Shown here: piece after piece, positions 25,904 to 35,352 of the stretch
Layout: each line of letters begins with the position of its first letter
Position numbering within the stretch: position 1 is the first letter of the stretch
Assembly: GCA_965242565.1 (NCBI GenBank)
Contig: OZ251457.1
Coordinates: 1,178,001-1,242,000 of the forward strand
From: CATQGW01 sp965242565
Lineage (GTDB): Bacteria; Chloroflexota; Dehalococcoidia; Bin125
DNA: 64,000 nucleotides
Reading direction: 5' to 3'
Notes under the pieces: generated by a model
What the model was told of the DNA's origin: nothing
The model's input: only the letters and a program-made list of their open reading frames with translations
The model's database searches: none
Translations under genes and position numbers: made by a program

Positions 25904-26703
25904 CGATCTCGCTCGCCGCCGTGACGCCGCATCCGCCGATTCTGCTGCCGGAGATCGGCTGCGGGCGGGAGGCGGCGGCGCAGGCGACGCTGGATGCGTA
26001 CGCCGCCATCGCCCGCGCGCTGCGCGATGATCCGCCGGACCGGCTGCTGCTGATTTCTACGCACGGCATCGTGACGCTGCGGCGCTTCCACTTGCTCACC
26101 GCACCGTTGACGGGCGATCTCGAACCGTTCGGCGCGGGTCAGTGCCGGATTGCGCAGCCGCGCGATCCGCTGCTGGCGGAGGCCGTCCTGGCGTCGGCGG
26201 AGGCGCGCGGCCAGCCGCTCGCCGCGGTGGAGCACTGGGAGCCGCACGATCACTCGGTGATCGTTCCGCTGACGCTGTTGGCTGATGCAATCAGCAACAC
26301 GCCGACGACCGTCGTGAGCGTCTCGTTTCGCTCGGCGCGGGACCACCGCGAATTCGGCCACAGCCTCGCCGCGGCGCTGGACGACGTGGGCGGGCGCACG
26401 GCGGTGATCGCGTCGGGCGACGGAGCGCATACGCTGACCAGCGAAAGCCCGCAGGGCTTTCACCCGCGGGCCGCGCCGTTCCAGCGCACCTTTGACGCGG
26501 CACTACGGGCATGGGACACGGAGACGCTTCTGGGCTTCGATGAGGATCTGCGCCGCGAGATCGACGAGTCGGTCGTGTCGCCCACGGCGGTGCTGATCGG
26601 CGTATTGCACGGCCGGGATGTGCGCGTGCGCGGGCTCGCCGCTGAAGCGCCGTGGGGCGTCGCGTACACGACCGCGTTGATCGAGATTGAAGCGGCGATC
26701 TGA
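25900..26703 (+). CDS. LigB-like class III extradiol dioxygenase / MEMO-like protein
   Basis: A 267-residue protein of the LigB/MEMO (AmmeMemoRadiSam B) fold. It starts MTISLAAVTPHPPILLPEIG, the conserved N-terminus with PHPP, followed by LLLISTHGIV, VEHWEPHDHSVIVPL and the C-terminal VIASGDGAHTL. These provide the His/Asp/Glu set of the metal site. Its reaction is not known; class III dioxygenases cleave catechols, while MEMO-like relatives have other roles. The ATG overlaps the selA stop (ATGA) and its own stop overlaps the mutS2 start. Confidence 0.78.
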   Translation: MTISLAAVTPHPPILLPEIGCGREAAAQATLDAYAAIARALRDDPPDRLLLISTHGIVTLRRFHLLTAPLTGDLEPFGAGQCRIAQPRDPLLAEAVLASAEARGQPLAAVEHWEPHDHSVIVPLTLLADAISNTPTTVVSVSFRSARDHREFGHSLAAALDDVGGRTAVIASGDGAHTLTSESPQGFHPRAAPFQRTFDAALRAWDTETLLGFDEDLRREIDESVVSPTAVLIGVLHGRDVRVRGLAAEAPWGVAYTTALIEIEAAI

Positions 26704-29111
26704 TGCTCGACGAACGAACGATCGCAGCGCTCGAGTTCCCGAAAATCATCGAGCGGTTGAGTCGGCTCTGCCACACGCCGCAGGGGCGCGCGCTGGCCGA
26801 CGATCTGTCGCCCAGCGACGACCTCGAAGAGATCCGCCGCCGCCACACGCACACCTCCGAGGCGCTGCGGCTGCATCGCCTCAAGCCCAATTTCAGCATC
26901 GGACATCTGCCCGCCATCGACGCGCATCTGATGGCCGCGTCGCGGCGGGCGGCGCTGCCGGCGGGCGACATTCTGGAAGTGGGTGCGGCGCTGCGAACGG
27001 CGCGGGCGCTGCGCAACCAGCTTGCGCCGCTGGGACGCGAGCTGCCGCTGCTGAGCCGGATCGCGGCGCGGATTGGCGACTTCGGCCCGCTGCTGGCGCA
27101 GATCGAGCACGCGCTCGACGAACGGGGCGAGGTGCTCGATCGCGCCAGCCCCGAGCTGGCGCAGGCGCGCCGCGAAGCGGAGCAAATGCGCGAGCGTCTG
27201 GAGCGCGCGCTGGAGGCGATTCTGCGCCGCGCGGTCGCCGACGGCATCGCGCAGGAAGACCTGATCACCGAGCGCGACGGGCGTTATGTCATCCCGATCA
27301 AGGCCGAGCTGCGACGCCAGCTGCCGTCGGTCGTACATGATGTCTCCGCCAGCGGCGCGACGTTGTTCGTGGAGCCGCTGGCGGTGGTCGAGTTGGGCAA
27401 CCGGCTGCGCGAGGCGCGGCGGGCGGAGCGGCGCGAGATCGAGCGCATTCTGCGCGCGCTGGTGGATGAGATCGCGCAGGAGGTCGGCGCAATTCGCGCC
27501 GCCGCGCAGTGCATCGCGCAGATCGATCTGGCGCAGGCCAAGGCGCGGCTGGCGCGCGAACTTGACGCGCCGCTGCCGGCCGAGCAGGACGAGTTGCGCT
27601 GGCTGCGCGACAGCCCTGCCGAGCTGCGGCTGCGCTCGGCGCGGCATCCGCTGCTGAGCGGGGAGGTGGTGCCGATCTCGATCAGCTTGGACCTCGACGA
27701 CCGCTGCGTGCTGGTCACCGGCCCCAACACCGGCGGCAAGACGGTTGCGCTGAAGACCGTCGGTCTGCTGACCCTGATGGCGCAGGCGGGGCTGCCGATC
27801 CCGGCCGAGGCCGGCTCGCAGATCGCGGTGTTCGCCGACATCTTCGCGGATATCGGGGACGAGCAGAGCATCGAGCAGTCGCTTTCGACCTTCTCGGCGC
27901 ATGTCACCAACATCATCCGCATTCTGGCGGCGGCCGGGCCGCGCACGCTGGTGCTGCTCGATGAATTGGGCGCGGGCACCGATCCGGGCGAGGGCGCGGC
28001 GTTGGCGCGGGCGCTGCTCGAACACCTGCTGGAGCTGGAAGCGGCGGTGGTGGCAACGACGCACCACGGCGCGCTGAAGGTCTTTGCGCACTCCACGCCG
28101 GGCGTCGTCAACGCTTCGGCGGAGTTCGACGCGGAGACGCTTCAGCCCACCTACCGCCTGCTGATGGGCGCGCCGGGGCGCTCCAACGCGATCGCGATTG
28201 CCCGCCGACTGGGGATGCCGGAGCCGATTCTGGAACGCGCGTCGGCGCACACCGGCCCCGAGACGGCCGACATCGAGTCGCTGCTCGCCGACCTCCAGCG
28301 CCAACGCGATCAGCTGGAGGCGGATCAACGCGCCGAGCGGGCCGCCCGCGAGGAGGCGGAGGCGATTCGGGGCGAGCTGTCGGAGCGGCGCGAGCAGCTC
28401 GAGCTGGAGCGCGATCAGGTGCTGGCCCGCGCCGAGCGGGCGATGGAGGACGAGCTGGCGCAGCTGCGGCGATCGCTGCGCGCGGCCAACCGCGAACTCT
28501 CCCGCACCTCCGATCGGCCCGAGCGCGAGCGGCGGCGCGTCGAACGCGCCGAAAGCCGCGGCGACGAGGCGCGGGAGCGCCTTGAGCGCGTCCGACGACG
28601 GCGGCGGCGCGCCCGCCCACGCGCCAATCCCGCCGCAGCCCCACCCAACCCGGAGCGGCTCGCGCCCGGCGATGTTGTTTATCTGCGCGGCGTGACGGAG
28701 CCGGCCGAGCTGATCAGCGGTCTGAGCGGCGAGACGCTCGAGGTGCGGCTCGGCTCGCTGCGCACGCGGGTGCGGCCGGAGCAGATCGAGCGCGTCGGCC
28801 GCACGGCTGAAGCGGCGGCGGTCGAGCCGCAGGCGCGGGGCAAGCGCCCGCCGCCGCCGCCCGATCCGGGCGCCCGCTGCGATGTGCGCGGGCGAACGAC
28901 CGACGACGCGGTACCTACGGTCGAGGGCTTTCTCGACCGCGCCTACCGCGCGGGCCGGCAGCGGCTGGAAATCGTCCACGGCAAGGGCACGGGCGCGCTG
29001 CGCCAGGCCGTCCGCGCCCAGCTTCGCGACCACCCACTCATCAGCAGTTACGAGACAGCCGCCAAGCACGAAGGCGGCGACGGTGTAACCGTCGTCCATC
29101 TCGTTAGTTAG
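26703..29111 (+). CDS. mutS2: Endonuclease MutS2 (recombination suppressor / ribosome rescue factor)
   Basis: An 802-residue MutS2. The N-terminal clamp region begins MLDERTIAALEFPKIIERLS; Walker A is VTGPNTGGKTVALKTVGLL (about 340-358), Walker B LVLLDELGAGTDPGEGAALA, then ATTHHGALKVFA. A long charged coiled-coil follows (about 515-640, rich in Arg/Glu). The C-terminal Smr domain is VRGRTTDDAVPTVEGFLD...EIVHGKGTGALRQAV (about 728-800). MutS2 binds branched DNA or collided ribosomes and its Smr domain is a nuclease. The start overlaps the preceding stop by one base. Confidence 0.93.
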   Translation: MLDERTIAALEFPKIIERLSRLCHTPQGRALADDLSPSDDLEEIRRRHTHTSEALRLHRLKPNFSIGHLPAIDAHLMAASRRAALPAGDILEVGAALRTARALRNQLAPLGRELPLLSRIAARIGDFGPLLAQIEHALDERGEVLDRASPELAQARREAEQMRERLERALEAILRRAVADGIAQEDLITERDGRYVIPIKAELRRQLPSVVHDVSASGATLFVEPLAVVELGNRLREARRAERREIERILRALVDEIAQEVGAIRAAAQCIAQIDLAQAKARLARELDAPLPAEQDELRWLRDSPAELRLRSARHPLLSGEVVPISISLDLDDRCVLVTGPNTGGKTVALKTVGLLTLMAQAGLPIPAEAGSQIAVFADIFADIGDEQSIEQSLSTFSAHVTNIIRILAAAGPRTLVLLDELGAGTDPGEGAALARALLEHLLELEAAVVATTHHGALKVFAHSTPGVVNASAEFDAETLQPTYRLLMGAPGRSNAIAIARRLGMPEPILERASAHTGPETADIESLLADLQRQRDQLEADQRAERAAREEAEAIRGELSERREQLELERDQVLARAERAMEDELAQLRRSLRAANRELSRTSDRPERERRRVERAESRGDEARERLERVRRRRRRARPRANPAAAPPNPERLAPGDVVYLRGVTEPAELISGLSGETLEVRLGSLRTRVRPEQIERVGRTAEAAAVEPQARGKRPPPPPDPGARCDVRGRTTDDAVPTVEGFLDRAYRAGRQRLEIVHGKGTGALRQAVRAQLRDHPLISSYETAAKHEGGDGVTVVHLVS

Positions 29112-29573
29112 CCTCTCCTCTCGCACACCCTCTTCCATTATTCTCGCCGTCTTCCTTCTCCGTCGTTCCAGCGAAAGCTGGAACCTATACCTCACCCTCT
29201 TCGCAGCGCGACGTCCCGAGTGGCCCGCGAACGGCATTGGTAGGACCCGCTCGGGGGCTCCGGCCTGCGCACAATGTTGGGTTTAGGCCCCAGACTTGAT
29301 CTGGGGCGACGGAAGGGAGGCGGAATGACAAAGAAAGGGAGCGGCGGGAAGTGGCGTCAGAGGCGGCATGGCCGGCAGGCTAGCGCGGCGTTGGTGCTGC
29401 TCACGTCGAGATACCCGCGGCAAGCGCGGGTATGACGGGGGTCCCTTCGGCACGGGTGTGGCGGAGTGGGCGCTGGGCGACGGAGTGGGTGTGGGTGTGG
29501 CGGAGTGGGCACTGGGACGACGGAGTGGACGGCTGGGGCGACGAGTGGGCGACGGGGTGGGGAGGAACGGCGC
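29112..29573. repeat. Intergenic repeat cluster after mutS2
   Basis: A 462-base gap between convergent mutS2 and recJ genes with no supported gene. It holds a hairpin at 29166-29183 (TTCCAGC-GAAA-GCTGGAA), a family A palindrome at 29288-29306 in inverted core form (CCCCAGACTTGATCTGGGG), and a family B palindrome at 29411-29433 (ATACCCGCG-GCAAG-CGCGGGTAT) preceded by TTGGTGCTGCTCACGTCGAG. The hairpins could serve as bidirectional terminators. Confidence 0.75.
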
Positions 29574-31331
29574 TCAGCTGGGGACTGCGAGATCCTGGAT
29601 TTCGAGTTCGGGGGCACCGCGACGGTCGCGGCGGGGGGTCCAGATGATGTCGATGCGGTCGCTGGGTTGGGCGTGGGGCTGGGCGGTGTGGGCCATGCGC
29701 CAGGCGACGGCGGGCCACTCGCGGGAGCGCCAGTGGGGGTGGCGGGGGGCGAGTTGGAGGCGGAGGTGGGTTTTATCTTTGCCCATGGCGCGGGCGGAGG
29801 CGATTTCGACGTTGGTGGAGAGGAAGAGGGGGGCGGGGTTGGCTGCGCCGAAGGGTTCGAGGCGCTCGATCCAGTGGATGTGTTCGGGGGCGACGGCTTC
29901 GAGCTGGACTTTGCCATCGATTTCGAGGGTGGGCTGGGGAGCGGGCGCGGCGGAATCGTTGAGGTGGGCTTCGGCGGCCTGGTTGAGGCGTTGGAGCAGC
30001 TGGGGGAGGCGGCGGGTTTCGGCGGTGAAGGCGGCGGCGCGGGCGTGTCCGCCGTGGCGGAGGAGGAGGTCGTCGCAGTCGGCGAGCATGCGGGCGAGGT
30101 CGAAGGGGGCGGGGCTGCGTCCGGAGGCGCGGGCGAGGCCCCCTTCGACGCTGTTGTCGATGCTGTAGGCGAAGGCGGGGCGCTCGAAGCGGTCGATGAG
30201 TCGTCCGGCGATGATGCCGACGACGCCGGGGTGAGTTTGGTCGTCGCCGGCGAAGAGGACGAGCGGCGGTTCGCCGTCGGCGGACAGCGCTTCGACCTGT
30301 TGGAGGGCGCGGGCGAAGGCCTGGTCGGAGAGTGTACGGCGGCGCTTGTTGAGGTCGTCGAGTTCGGCGGCCAGGCGCTGGGCGTCGCCGGCCGTCTCCG
30401 ACAAGAGCAGTTGGACGGCGAGGGAGGCGTCGTCGAGGCGTCCGGCGGCGTTGAGGCGCGGGGCGATTTGGAAGGAGACGGCTTCGGCGTCGAAGCGGGT
30501 GATGCGTCCGAGCGCGGCCAGCGCGGCGAGGCCGGGGCGCTGGCGGGCGGCGATGGCGCGGAGGCCAGCCTGGACGATGCGGCGGTTTTCGCCGCGCAGA
30601 GGGACGACGTCGGCGATGGCGCTGAGCGCGGCCAAGTCAAGCCAGCGCTCGGCGGGCGTTTCGATGGCGGCGGCGGCCATCAGGGCGTGGGCGAGGCGCC
30701 AAGCGAGTCCGCCGGTGGAGAGTTCGGCGAGCGGATGCGGGGCGCGCCCGGCGGTCTGCTCGGTGTGGGGGGCGATCAGGGCGGCGACCTGAGGCAGGGC
30801 GGGGCCGGGCGCGTGGTGGTCGACGACGATGAATTCGAGGCCGAGGCGGTCTTCGGCGCTGCGCAGGGTGTCGAGCGCGGTGATGCCGCAATCGGCGGTG
30901 ATGACCAGGCTCGCGCCTTCGGCGGCGAGGCGCTCGAGTTGGGCGCCGTGCAGTCCGTAGCCGTCGGCGCTGCGGTGGGGGATGAACCAGCGGCTGTCGA
31001 TGCCGAGCTGGAGCAGCGCTTCGTGGAGGATGGTGGTGGCGGTGATGCCGTCGACATCGTAGTCGCCGTAGACAGCGACGGCTTCGCCGTGGTCGCGGGC
31101 GCGGAGGATGCGTTCGACGGCGCGTTCGACGGCGGGCAGGGGCGCTGCCTGGGTTGCCTGATCGGGGTTCAAGAAGAGCTCAGCTTCGGCGGCGTTGGCG
31201 ACGCCGCGGCGGCGGAGCAGGCGTCCGACGAAAGGGGGAGCGTCGAGGTCGGGGATGGCGGGCGCGTCCTCGGGTCCGGCGATGCGCCAGAGGCGGCCGC
31301 TGAGGCCGTCGCGGCGCTCAAGCGGGGGCAC
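29574..31331 (-). CDS. recJ: Single-stranded-DNA-specific exonuclease RecJ
   Basis: A 585-residue DHH-family 5'-3' exonuclease. Metal-binding motifs: VAVYGDYDVDGITATTIL (about 83-100), LVITADCGITAL, the DHH box FIVVDHHAPGP, and later GGLAWRLAHAL and HPGVVGIIAGRLIDRF. DHHA1 domain LLLRHGGHARAAAF is present, followed by an OB-fold C-terminus. It acts in recombination and repair. The GTG start at 31331 lies 5 bases after the fabF stop, so the two are co-transcribed. Confidence 0.93.
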   Translation of the reverse strand: MPPLERRDGLSGRLWRIAGPEDAPAIPDLDAPPFVGRLLRRRGVANAAEAELFLNPDQATQAAPLPAVERAVERILRARDHGEAVAVYGDYDVDGITATTILHEALLQLGIDSRWFIPHRSADGYGLHGAQLERLAAEGASLVITADCGITALDTLRSAEDRLGLEFIVVDHHAPGPALPQVAALIAPHTEQTAGRAPHPLAELSTGGLAWRLAHALMAAAAIETPAERWLDLAALSAIADVVPLRGENRRIVQAGLRAIAARQRPGLAALAALGRITRFDAEAVSFQIAPRLNAAGRLDDASLAVQLLLSETAGDAQRLAAELDDLNKRRRTLSDQAFARALQQVEALSADGEPPLVLFAGDDQTHPGVVGIIAGRLIDRFERPAFAYSIDNSVEGGLARASGRSPAPFDLARMLADCDDLLLRHGGHARAAAFTAETRRLPQLLQRLNQAAEAHLNDSAAPAPQPTLEIDGKVQLEAVAPEHIHWIERLEPFGAANPAPLFLSTNVEIASARAMGKDKTHLRLQLAPRHPHWRSREWPAVAWRMAHTAQPHAQPSDRIDIIWTPRRDRRGAPELEIQDLAVPS

Positions 31332-31336
31332 GGGGG

Positions 31337-32581
31337 CTAGCCCTCCCAGCGGCGGAAGACGAGGCAGGCGTTATGTCCGCCGAAGCCCATGGAGTTGCTG
31401 ATGGCGACGCGGACCTCGCGCTGGCGGGCTTCGTTGGGGGTGTAGTCGAGGTCGCACTCGGGGTCGGGGTGTTCGAGGTTGATGGTGGGGGGGATGGCGC
31501 TTTCGCGGATGGCCTGGATGGTGGCGACGGCTTCGATTGCGCCGGCCGCGCCGAGCAGGTGGGCGGTCATCGATTTGGTGGAGGAGATGGAGATGTCCCA
31601 GGCAGCTTCGCCGAAGACGGTTTTGACGGCCATCGTCTCGAAGCGGTCGTTGAGCGGGGTGGAGGTGCCGTGGGCGTTGATGTAGTCGACGTCGGCGGGG
31701 TCGATTTTGGCCTGCTGGAGTGCGCCGCTCATGGCGCGGACGCCGCCGTCGCCGCCCTCGGCGGGCTGGGTGATGTGGTAGGCGTCGCCGAAGGTGGCGT
31801 AGCCGCAGAGTTCGGCGAGGATGTCGGCGTTGCGCTCGCGGGCGCGGTCGGCGCGTTCGAGCACGAGGATGCCTGCGCCCTCGCCCATGACGAAGCCGTC
31901 GCGCTCGGCGTCGAAGGGGCGCGAGGCGGCCTGGGGAGGCTCATTGCGGGCGGAGAGGGCGCGCGCGGCGGTGAAGCCGGCGACGGCCATTTCGCAGATG
32001 GGGGCTTCGGCGCCGCCGGCGAGCATGATGTCGGCGTCGCCGCGGCGGATGGTTTCGGCGGCGAGGCCGAGCGCGTCGGCGGCGCTGGAGCAGGCGGAGA
32101 TGGGGGCGAGGTTGGGGCCGCGCGCGCCGAGTGCGATGCTGACCTGTCCGCTGGCCATGTTGGGCAGCATCATGGGCACGACGAAGGGTGAGACGCGGTC
32201 GGGCCCGCGGCGGTCGAGGACGCGGAACTGGGCTTCGGTGGTGATGATGCCGCCGATGCCGGTGCCGACCATCACGCCGGCGCGCTCGGAGCCCTCGAAG
32301 TGGGAGAGGCCGGCGTGCTGGACGGCTTCGTGGGCGGCGGCGACGGCGAACTGGCTGTAGCGGTCCATGCGCCGGGCTTCTTTTTTGGGCATGTATTGGG
32401 CGGGTTCCCAATCGGGCACCTGGGCGGCGATGCGGACATCGAGGCGGTGAGGGTCGAAGAGGTGGATGGTTTCGACGCCGGAGCGTCCGGCGATGAGGCC
32501 GTTCCAGGTGTCGGCGAGGTTGTGTCCGAGTGCGGAGACGACGCCGAGGCCGGTCACCACGATGCGCTGGTCGTCGGTCAT
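31337..32581 (-). CDS. fabF: Beta-ketoacyl-ACP synthase II
   Basis: A 414-residue condensing enzyme of fatty-acid synthesis. The N-terminus RIVVTGLGVVSALGHN, active-site Cys in PISACSSAADALGLA (about 165), first His in YINAHGTSTPLND (about 304), and Lys/His in SSTKSMTAHLLGAAGA (about 336-342) give the Cys-His-His triad; the C-terminus has NSMGFGGHNACLVF. The ATG follows GGAGG, and a TACACT -10-like hexamer lies about 45 bases upstream. It precedes recJ in the operon. Confidence 0.93.
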   Translation of the reverse strand: MTDDQRIVVTGLGVVSALGHNLADTWNGLIAGRSGVETIHLFDPHRLDVRIAAQVPDWEPAQYMPKKEARRMDRYSQFAVAAAHEAVQHAGLSHFEGSERAGVMVGTGIGGIITTEAQFRVLDRRGPDRVSPFVVPMMLPNMASGQVSIALGARGPNLAPISACSSAADALGLAAETIRRGDADIMLAGGAEAPICEMAVAGFTAARALSARNEPPQAASRPFDAERDGFVMGEGAGILVLERADRARERNADILAELCGYATFGDAYHITQPAEGGDGGVRAMSGALQQAKIDPADVDYINAHGTSTPLNDRFETMAVKTVFGEAAWDISISSTKSMTAHLLGAAGAIEAVATIQAIRESAIPPTINLEHPDPECDLDYTPNEARQREVRVAISNSMGFGGHNACLVFRRWEG

Positions 32582-33009
32582 GGGGCCTCCGCTGGGGGTC
32601 CGAGCTTTGCGGGCGTGTTCTCCTAGTGTAGCCGCGCCGTGCGAACGCGCAGAAACCCGCCCGCGCCGCCCCCGTCGGCACAGGGCAACACAGCGCAGAG
32701 GTATCTGGTCGAGGCTTGCCTAAGGGCATTGGGTCGCGGCACCGCACGCCGGGCTCGAACAAGCTCTAGACTGAGCAGGCCACCGGAGAGTAAAATCAGG
32801 CTGGTGAGGAGCTGCCAGGATGCTGGATCCCCAGCAGATGATCGACGGCGCTTTAGACATCCGCGTCGCGGGACTGGGGGCTTGGGGTACGGCGTCTCCT
32901 TCTGATTCTGGCCATTCGCGACATCGTGGCGAGCAGACTGCGCTCTGTCGGCATTCACGCGAACAGTCCCAAATGAGGCCAAGCGCGTCGTCCGTGAACG
33001 GAGCGACCT
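32582..33009. other. 428-base gap without a supported gene
   Basis: Between the fabF start (minus) and the HEPN-protein start (plus). It presumably holds both promoters: a TACACT -10-like box for fabF lies at about 32630, and GGAG stands 8 bases before the ATG at 33010. No family A, B or C palindrome is seen here, unlike most other gaps of this size. Short frames exist but have no ribosome-binding site or recognisable product. Confidence 0.5.
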
Positions 33010-34266
33010 ATGGCTGAAATCTGGCATCAGGCGTACGACATCATTAGTCCTGCCATCGTCAAGGTGTATGAGCCCGCGATGAAGCCGTACTTTACCGACC
33101 GCCTCGAAGGAGCGTACGGGCCCGATTGGTTCGATCGGCTCTTCAGAGTAGAGGACGACAAGAAGACGGGAGAACCTCGCTACAGGACTCGTTCGTACAG
33201 ACACGAGGGCGAACTCATAAGGGCAAATGAGAGGAGTCCGGGAGATGCGCTCGAGGCCAAGGATTATCCCGAGCCCGATGTCTTGAACTGCAAGAACGGC
33301 CATGAGTTCGTGTTTCCGCGGGGACTCCGCAAACTCTCCGAGGACATGAAGATAATCAAGCGGTACAGGGACGACATATCGCATCCAGCAGGGAGACAAG
33401 AACTCACACTGCGGGACGCGGAAAGGGCTCTCTCCAGCTGCAAGGTCATCTTGGAGGCCATAAAGGACGATCGCGCAGTCAACGAGATCGAGAAGCTACA
33501 GAACCGGCTCAACGACCTCGCTTCCGAAGACGCGGCGAACCTGGCAGAGCAGGATGGTGGTCCGCCTGCACGCCGCACTGGAGGTGGTTTCGGCCTCACT
33601 CGGGAGCGGTTTTATGTGCTGGCACCAATAGCGCTCATCGCAATCATAGCCCTGCTCGCAGTCGCCTTTGAGCTGCGCTCCGGCAACGGGTCGCTCGAGT
33701 GCAACGACATAGGCGATGTTGCGCTGACGGGGCCGGACGATCCCAATAGGACCGTGGCTCTCGGCGGCTATTGCACCGACGCGGACGACGATGATCTCAT
33801 GTTCACCGCCGCGTCCAGCGACAACGACATCGTGGGTGCTGCCGTCTCCGGCGACTCGCTGATCCTGACCGCAGGTGACGGAAGCGGCGGCAGGGCGACG
33901 ATCACTGTGACCGCTACGGACCCGGACGGGAGGTCGGCCACCGCGAGTTTCGTCGTGGTCGTTGACGACGACGGAGGTGAACCACCTCGAGGCGTGTCAC
34001 TGACGATCGGCAGCGCCGGTGGCGATGCTACATCGCTGCCATACCCGTCAGGGGGGTACGCCCGCTGCGGCTCCAACACATGGAGGGTCTACTGGTTCAA
34101 CAGCACAGGCCCTAGCAAGCACTGGCTCTACTTGACGTGGAGAGAAGTCGAGCACCGAGTTCCCGGATGGGGCGAGCACATGATCAGTCACTTGCGCCAG
34201 GCCGAATGCGACCTCTGGCCTGACGGCCCTGATTGGACGGCGTCGTACGACCCTCGGTTCGACTAA
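33010..34266 (+). CDS. Predicted membrane protein: cytosolic HEPN domain, one TM helix, outer Ig/cadherin-like domain
   Basis: A 418-residue protein with an unusual order. Residues 1-165 are alpha-helical and resemble Swt1-type HEPN domains, with the catalytic-looking R-x4-H at 120-125 (RYRDDISHP), followed by AERALSSCKVILEAI and a short coiled region. A single TM helix is at about 202-221 (YVLAPIALIAIIALLAVAF). Beyond it, residues 235-320 form an Ig/cadherin-like unit (TVALGGYCTDADDDDLMF...GRATITVTATDPDGRSATASF). Residues 330-418 are a small unclassified C-terminal domain with four Trp-rich segments (WRVYWFN, HWLYLTW). No signal peptide, so N-in/C-out is expected. HEPN proteins are usually RNases in toxin-antitoxin or phage-defence systems. 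Use of rare AGA/ATA codons and lower GC than the neighbours suggests transfer. No antitoxin gene is adjacent. Confidence 0.7.
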   Translation: MAEIWHQAYDIISPAIVKVYEPAMKPYFTDRLEGAYGPDWFDRLFRVEDDKKTGEPRYRTRSYRHEGELIRANERSPGDALEAKDYPEPDVLNCKNGHEFVFPRGLRKLSEDMKIIKRYRDDISHPAGRQELTLRDAERALSSCKVILEAIKDDRAVNEIEKLQNRLNDLASEDAANLAEQDGGPPARRTGGGFGLTRERFYVLAPIALIAIIALLAVAFELRSGNGSLECNDIGDVALTGPDDPNRTVALGGYCTDADDDDLMFTAASSDNDIVGAAVSGDSLILTAGDGSGGRATITVTATDPDGRSATASFVVVVDDDGGEPPRGVSLTIGSAGGDATSLPYPSGGYARCGSNTWRVYWFNSTGPSKHWLYLTWREVEHRVPGWGEHMISHLRQAECDLWPDGPDWTASYDPRFD

Positions 34267-34324
34267 AGGCTGAACTCCTCACCACCACTACTAGGGTGTG
34301 GCTAGAGGGACGGAGCCAGTCGCA

Positions 34325-35341
34325 ATGAGCCAGTACACAGTTCGGACGCTGTTGTTGCTTGCGGCGCTGGTGGGGCTGGTGGGGCTGTTCGCGCTGGTTG
34401 GGTATGGGCTGTTTGGGGGGTCGGGGGTGCTGGTGTTCGGCGGGGTTGCCGTCGCGGGGAATCTCTTCTCGTACTGGTTCTCCGATCGGCTGGTGCGGCG
34501 GGCGACGGGCGCGGAGGAGGTTGGGTTCGACCAGGCTCCGGAGCTTCACCTGCTCGTGGAGCACGCGGCGCGGGATGCGGGGGTGCCGAAACCGAGGGTC
34601 TACGCGGTCGCGACGCCGGTTCCCAATGCGTTCGCTACAGGGCGGAGCCCGCGGCGAGCGGCGGTGATTGTGACCACCGGTCTTGTCGCTGCGCTGGACG
34701 AGCGCGAGCTCGCCGCGGTGCTGGCGCATGAGCTGGCGCACATTGCGAACCGCGACACGCTGTGGGGCGCGATGATCGCCATTGCGTGCTCCGCCGTGAT
34801 GCTCATGATGCTGCCGTTCCTGCTGTTGGGCAAAGCGACGCGGGCAGTACTGAATTTACTTACGGCGAAAGAGACGGAGGAAGTGACCTACCTGGTCGAA
34901 GATGCGGACAGCGGCGAGGTCATGCTGGTTGCGCGCGAAGAGGAGAAGGGTAGAGGGTTGTTCGGCCTGCTGCTGGCGGTCGTCTTGCGGTTGTGCGGCT
35001 GGTGCGTGTTCGCGGCGATGTGGCTGCTGTACAAGCTCGTTGACCTGATTGTGACGTTGCTTCAGATGGCGGCGTCGCGCCAGCGGGAGTACGCGGCCGA
35101 TGAGACGGCAAGCCGAATGTCGGGGGATCCCGACGCGCTGGCGTCGGCGCTGGTCAAAATCCAGCTGACGAGCGCGTCGCCGGGGCTCGCGCCGGCGGTT
35201 GCCGAGCTGTCGTCGAACAAGGCGGCGAACCACCTGTATATCTTCAACCCGGTCCGCGGGCGTCTGGCCGGGCTGTTCTCGACTCACCCGTCGACCGAAA
35301 GCCGCGTGCGGCGCATCCGGGCGATTGGGCGGGATGGGTGA
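34325..35341 (+). CDS. htpX: HtpX-like M48 membrane metalloprotease
   Basis: A 338-residue M48 protease. Zinc site HELAH at 135-139 (AVLAHELAHIANRDT) with the third ligand Glu in RQREYAADETAS. Two TM helices precede the catalytic domain (residues 7-30 and 33-50) and two more lie between the motifs (AIACSAVMLMMLPFLLL; AVVLRLCGWCVFAAMWLL). HtpX degrades misfolded inner-membrane proteins. ATG at 34325 is preferred for a GGAG 10 bases upstream; GTG at 34298 is an alternative. A TAGGGT -10-like hexamer is at about 34290. It follows the HEPN protein by 58 bases and may share transcription with it. Confidence 0.86.
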   Translation: MSQYTVRTLLLLAALVGLVGLFALVGYGLFGGSGVLVFGGVAVAGNLFSYWFSDRLVRRATGAEEVGFDQAPELHLLVEHAARDAGVPKPRVYAVATPVPNAFATGRSPRRAAVIVTTGLVAALDERELAAVLAHELAHIANRDTLWGAMIAIACSAVMLMMLPFLLLGKATRAVLNLLTAKETEEVTYLVEDADSGEVMLVAREEEKGRGLFGLLLAVVLRLCGWCVFAAMWLLYKLVDLIVTLLQMAASRQREYAADETASRMSGDPDALASALVKIQLTSASPGLAPAVAELSSNKAANHLYIFNPVRGRLAGLFSTHPSTESRVRRIRAIGRDG

Positions 35342-35352
35342 GCGAGTCGCCG

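Noticed and set aside
26460..29237. A 925-codon minus-strand open frame opposite mutS2
   Set aside because: It is an antisense artefact of high GC: the product is Arg/Gln-rich without any domain, while the plus strand encodes a complete MutS2.
29466..31340. A plus-strand open frame of 624 codons opposite recJ
   Set aside because: Gly/Glu/Val-rich low-complexity product; recJ on the other strand has all catalytic motifs.
32639..33017. Short plus-strand frames in the gap before the HEPN gene
   Set aside because: No ribosome-binding site, no recognisable product, and composition like non-coding DNA.
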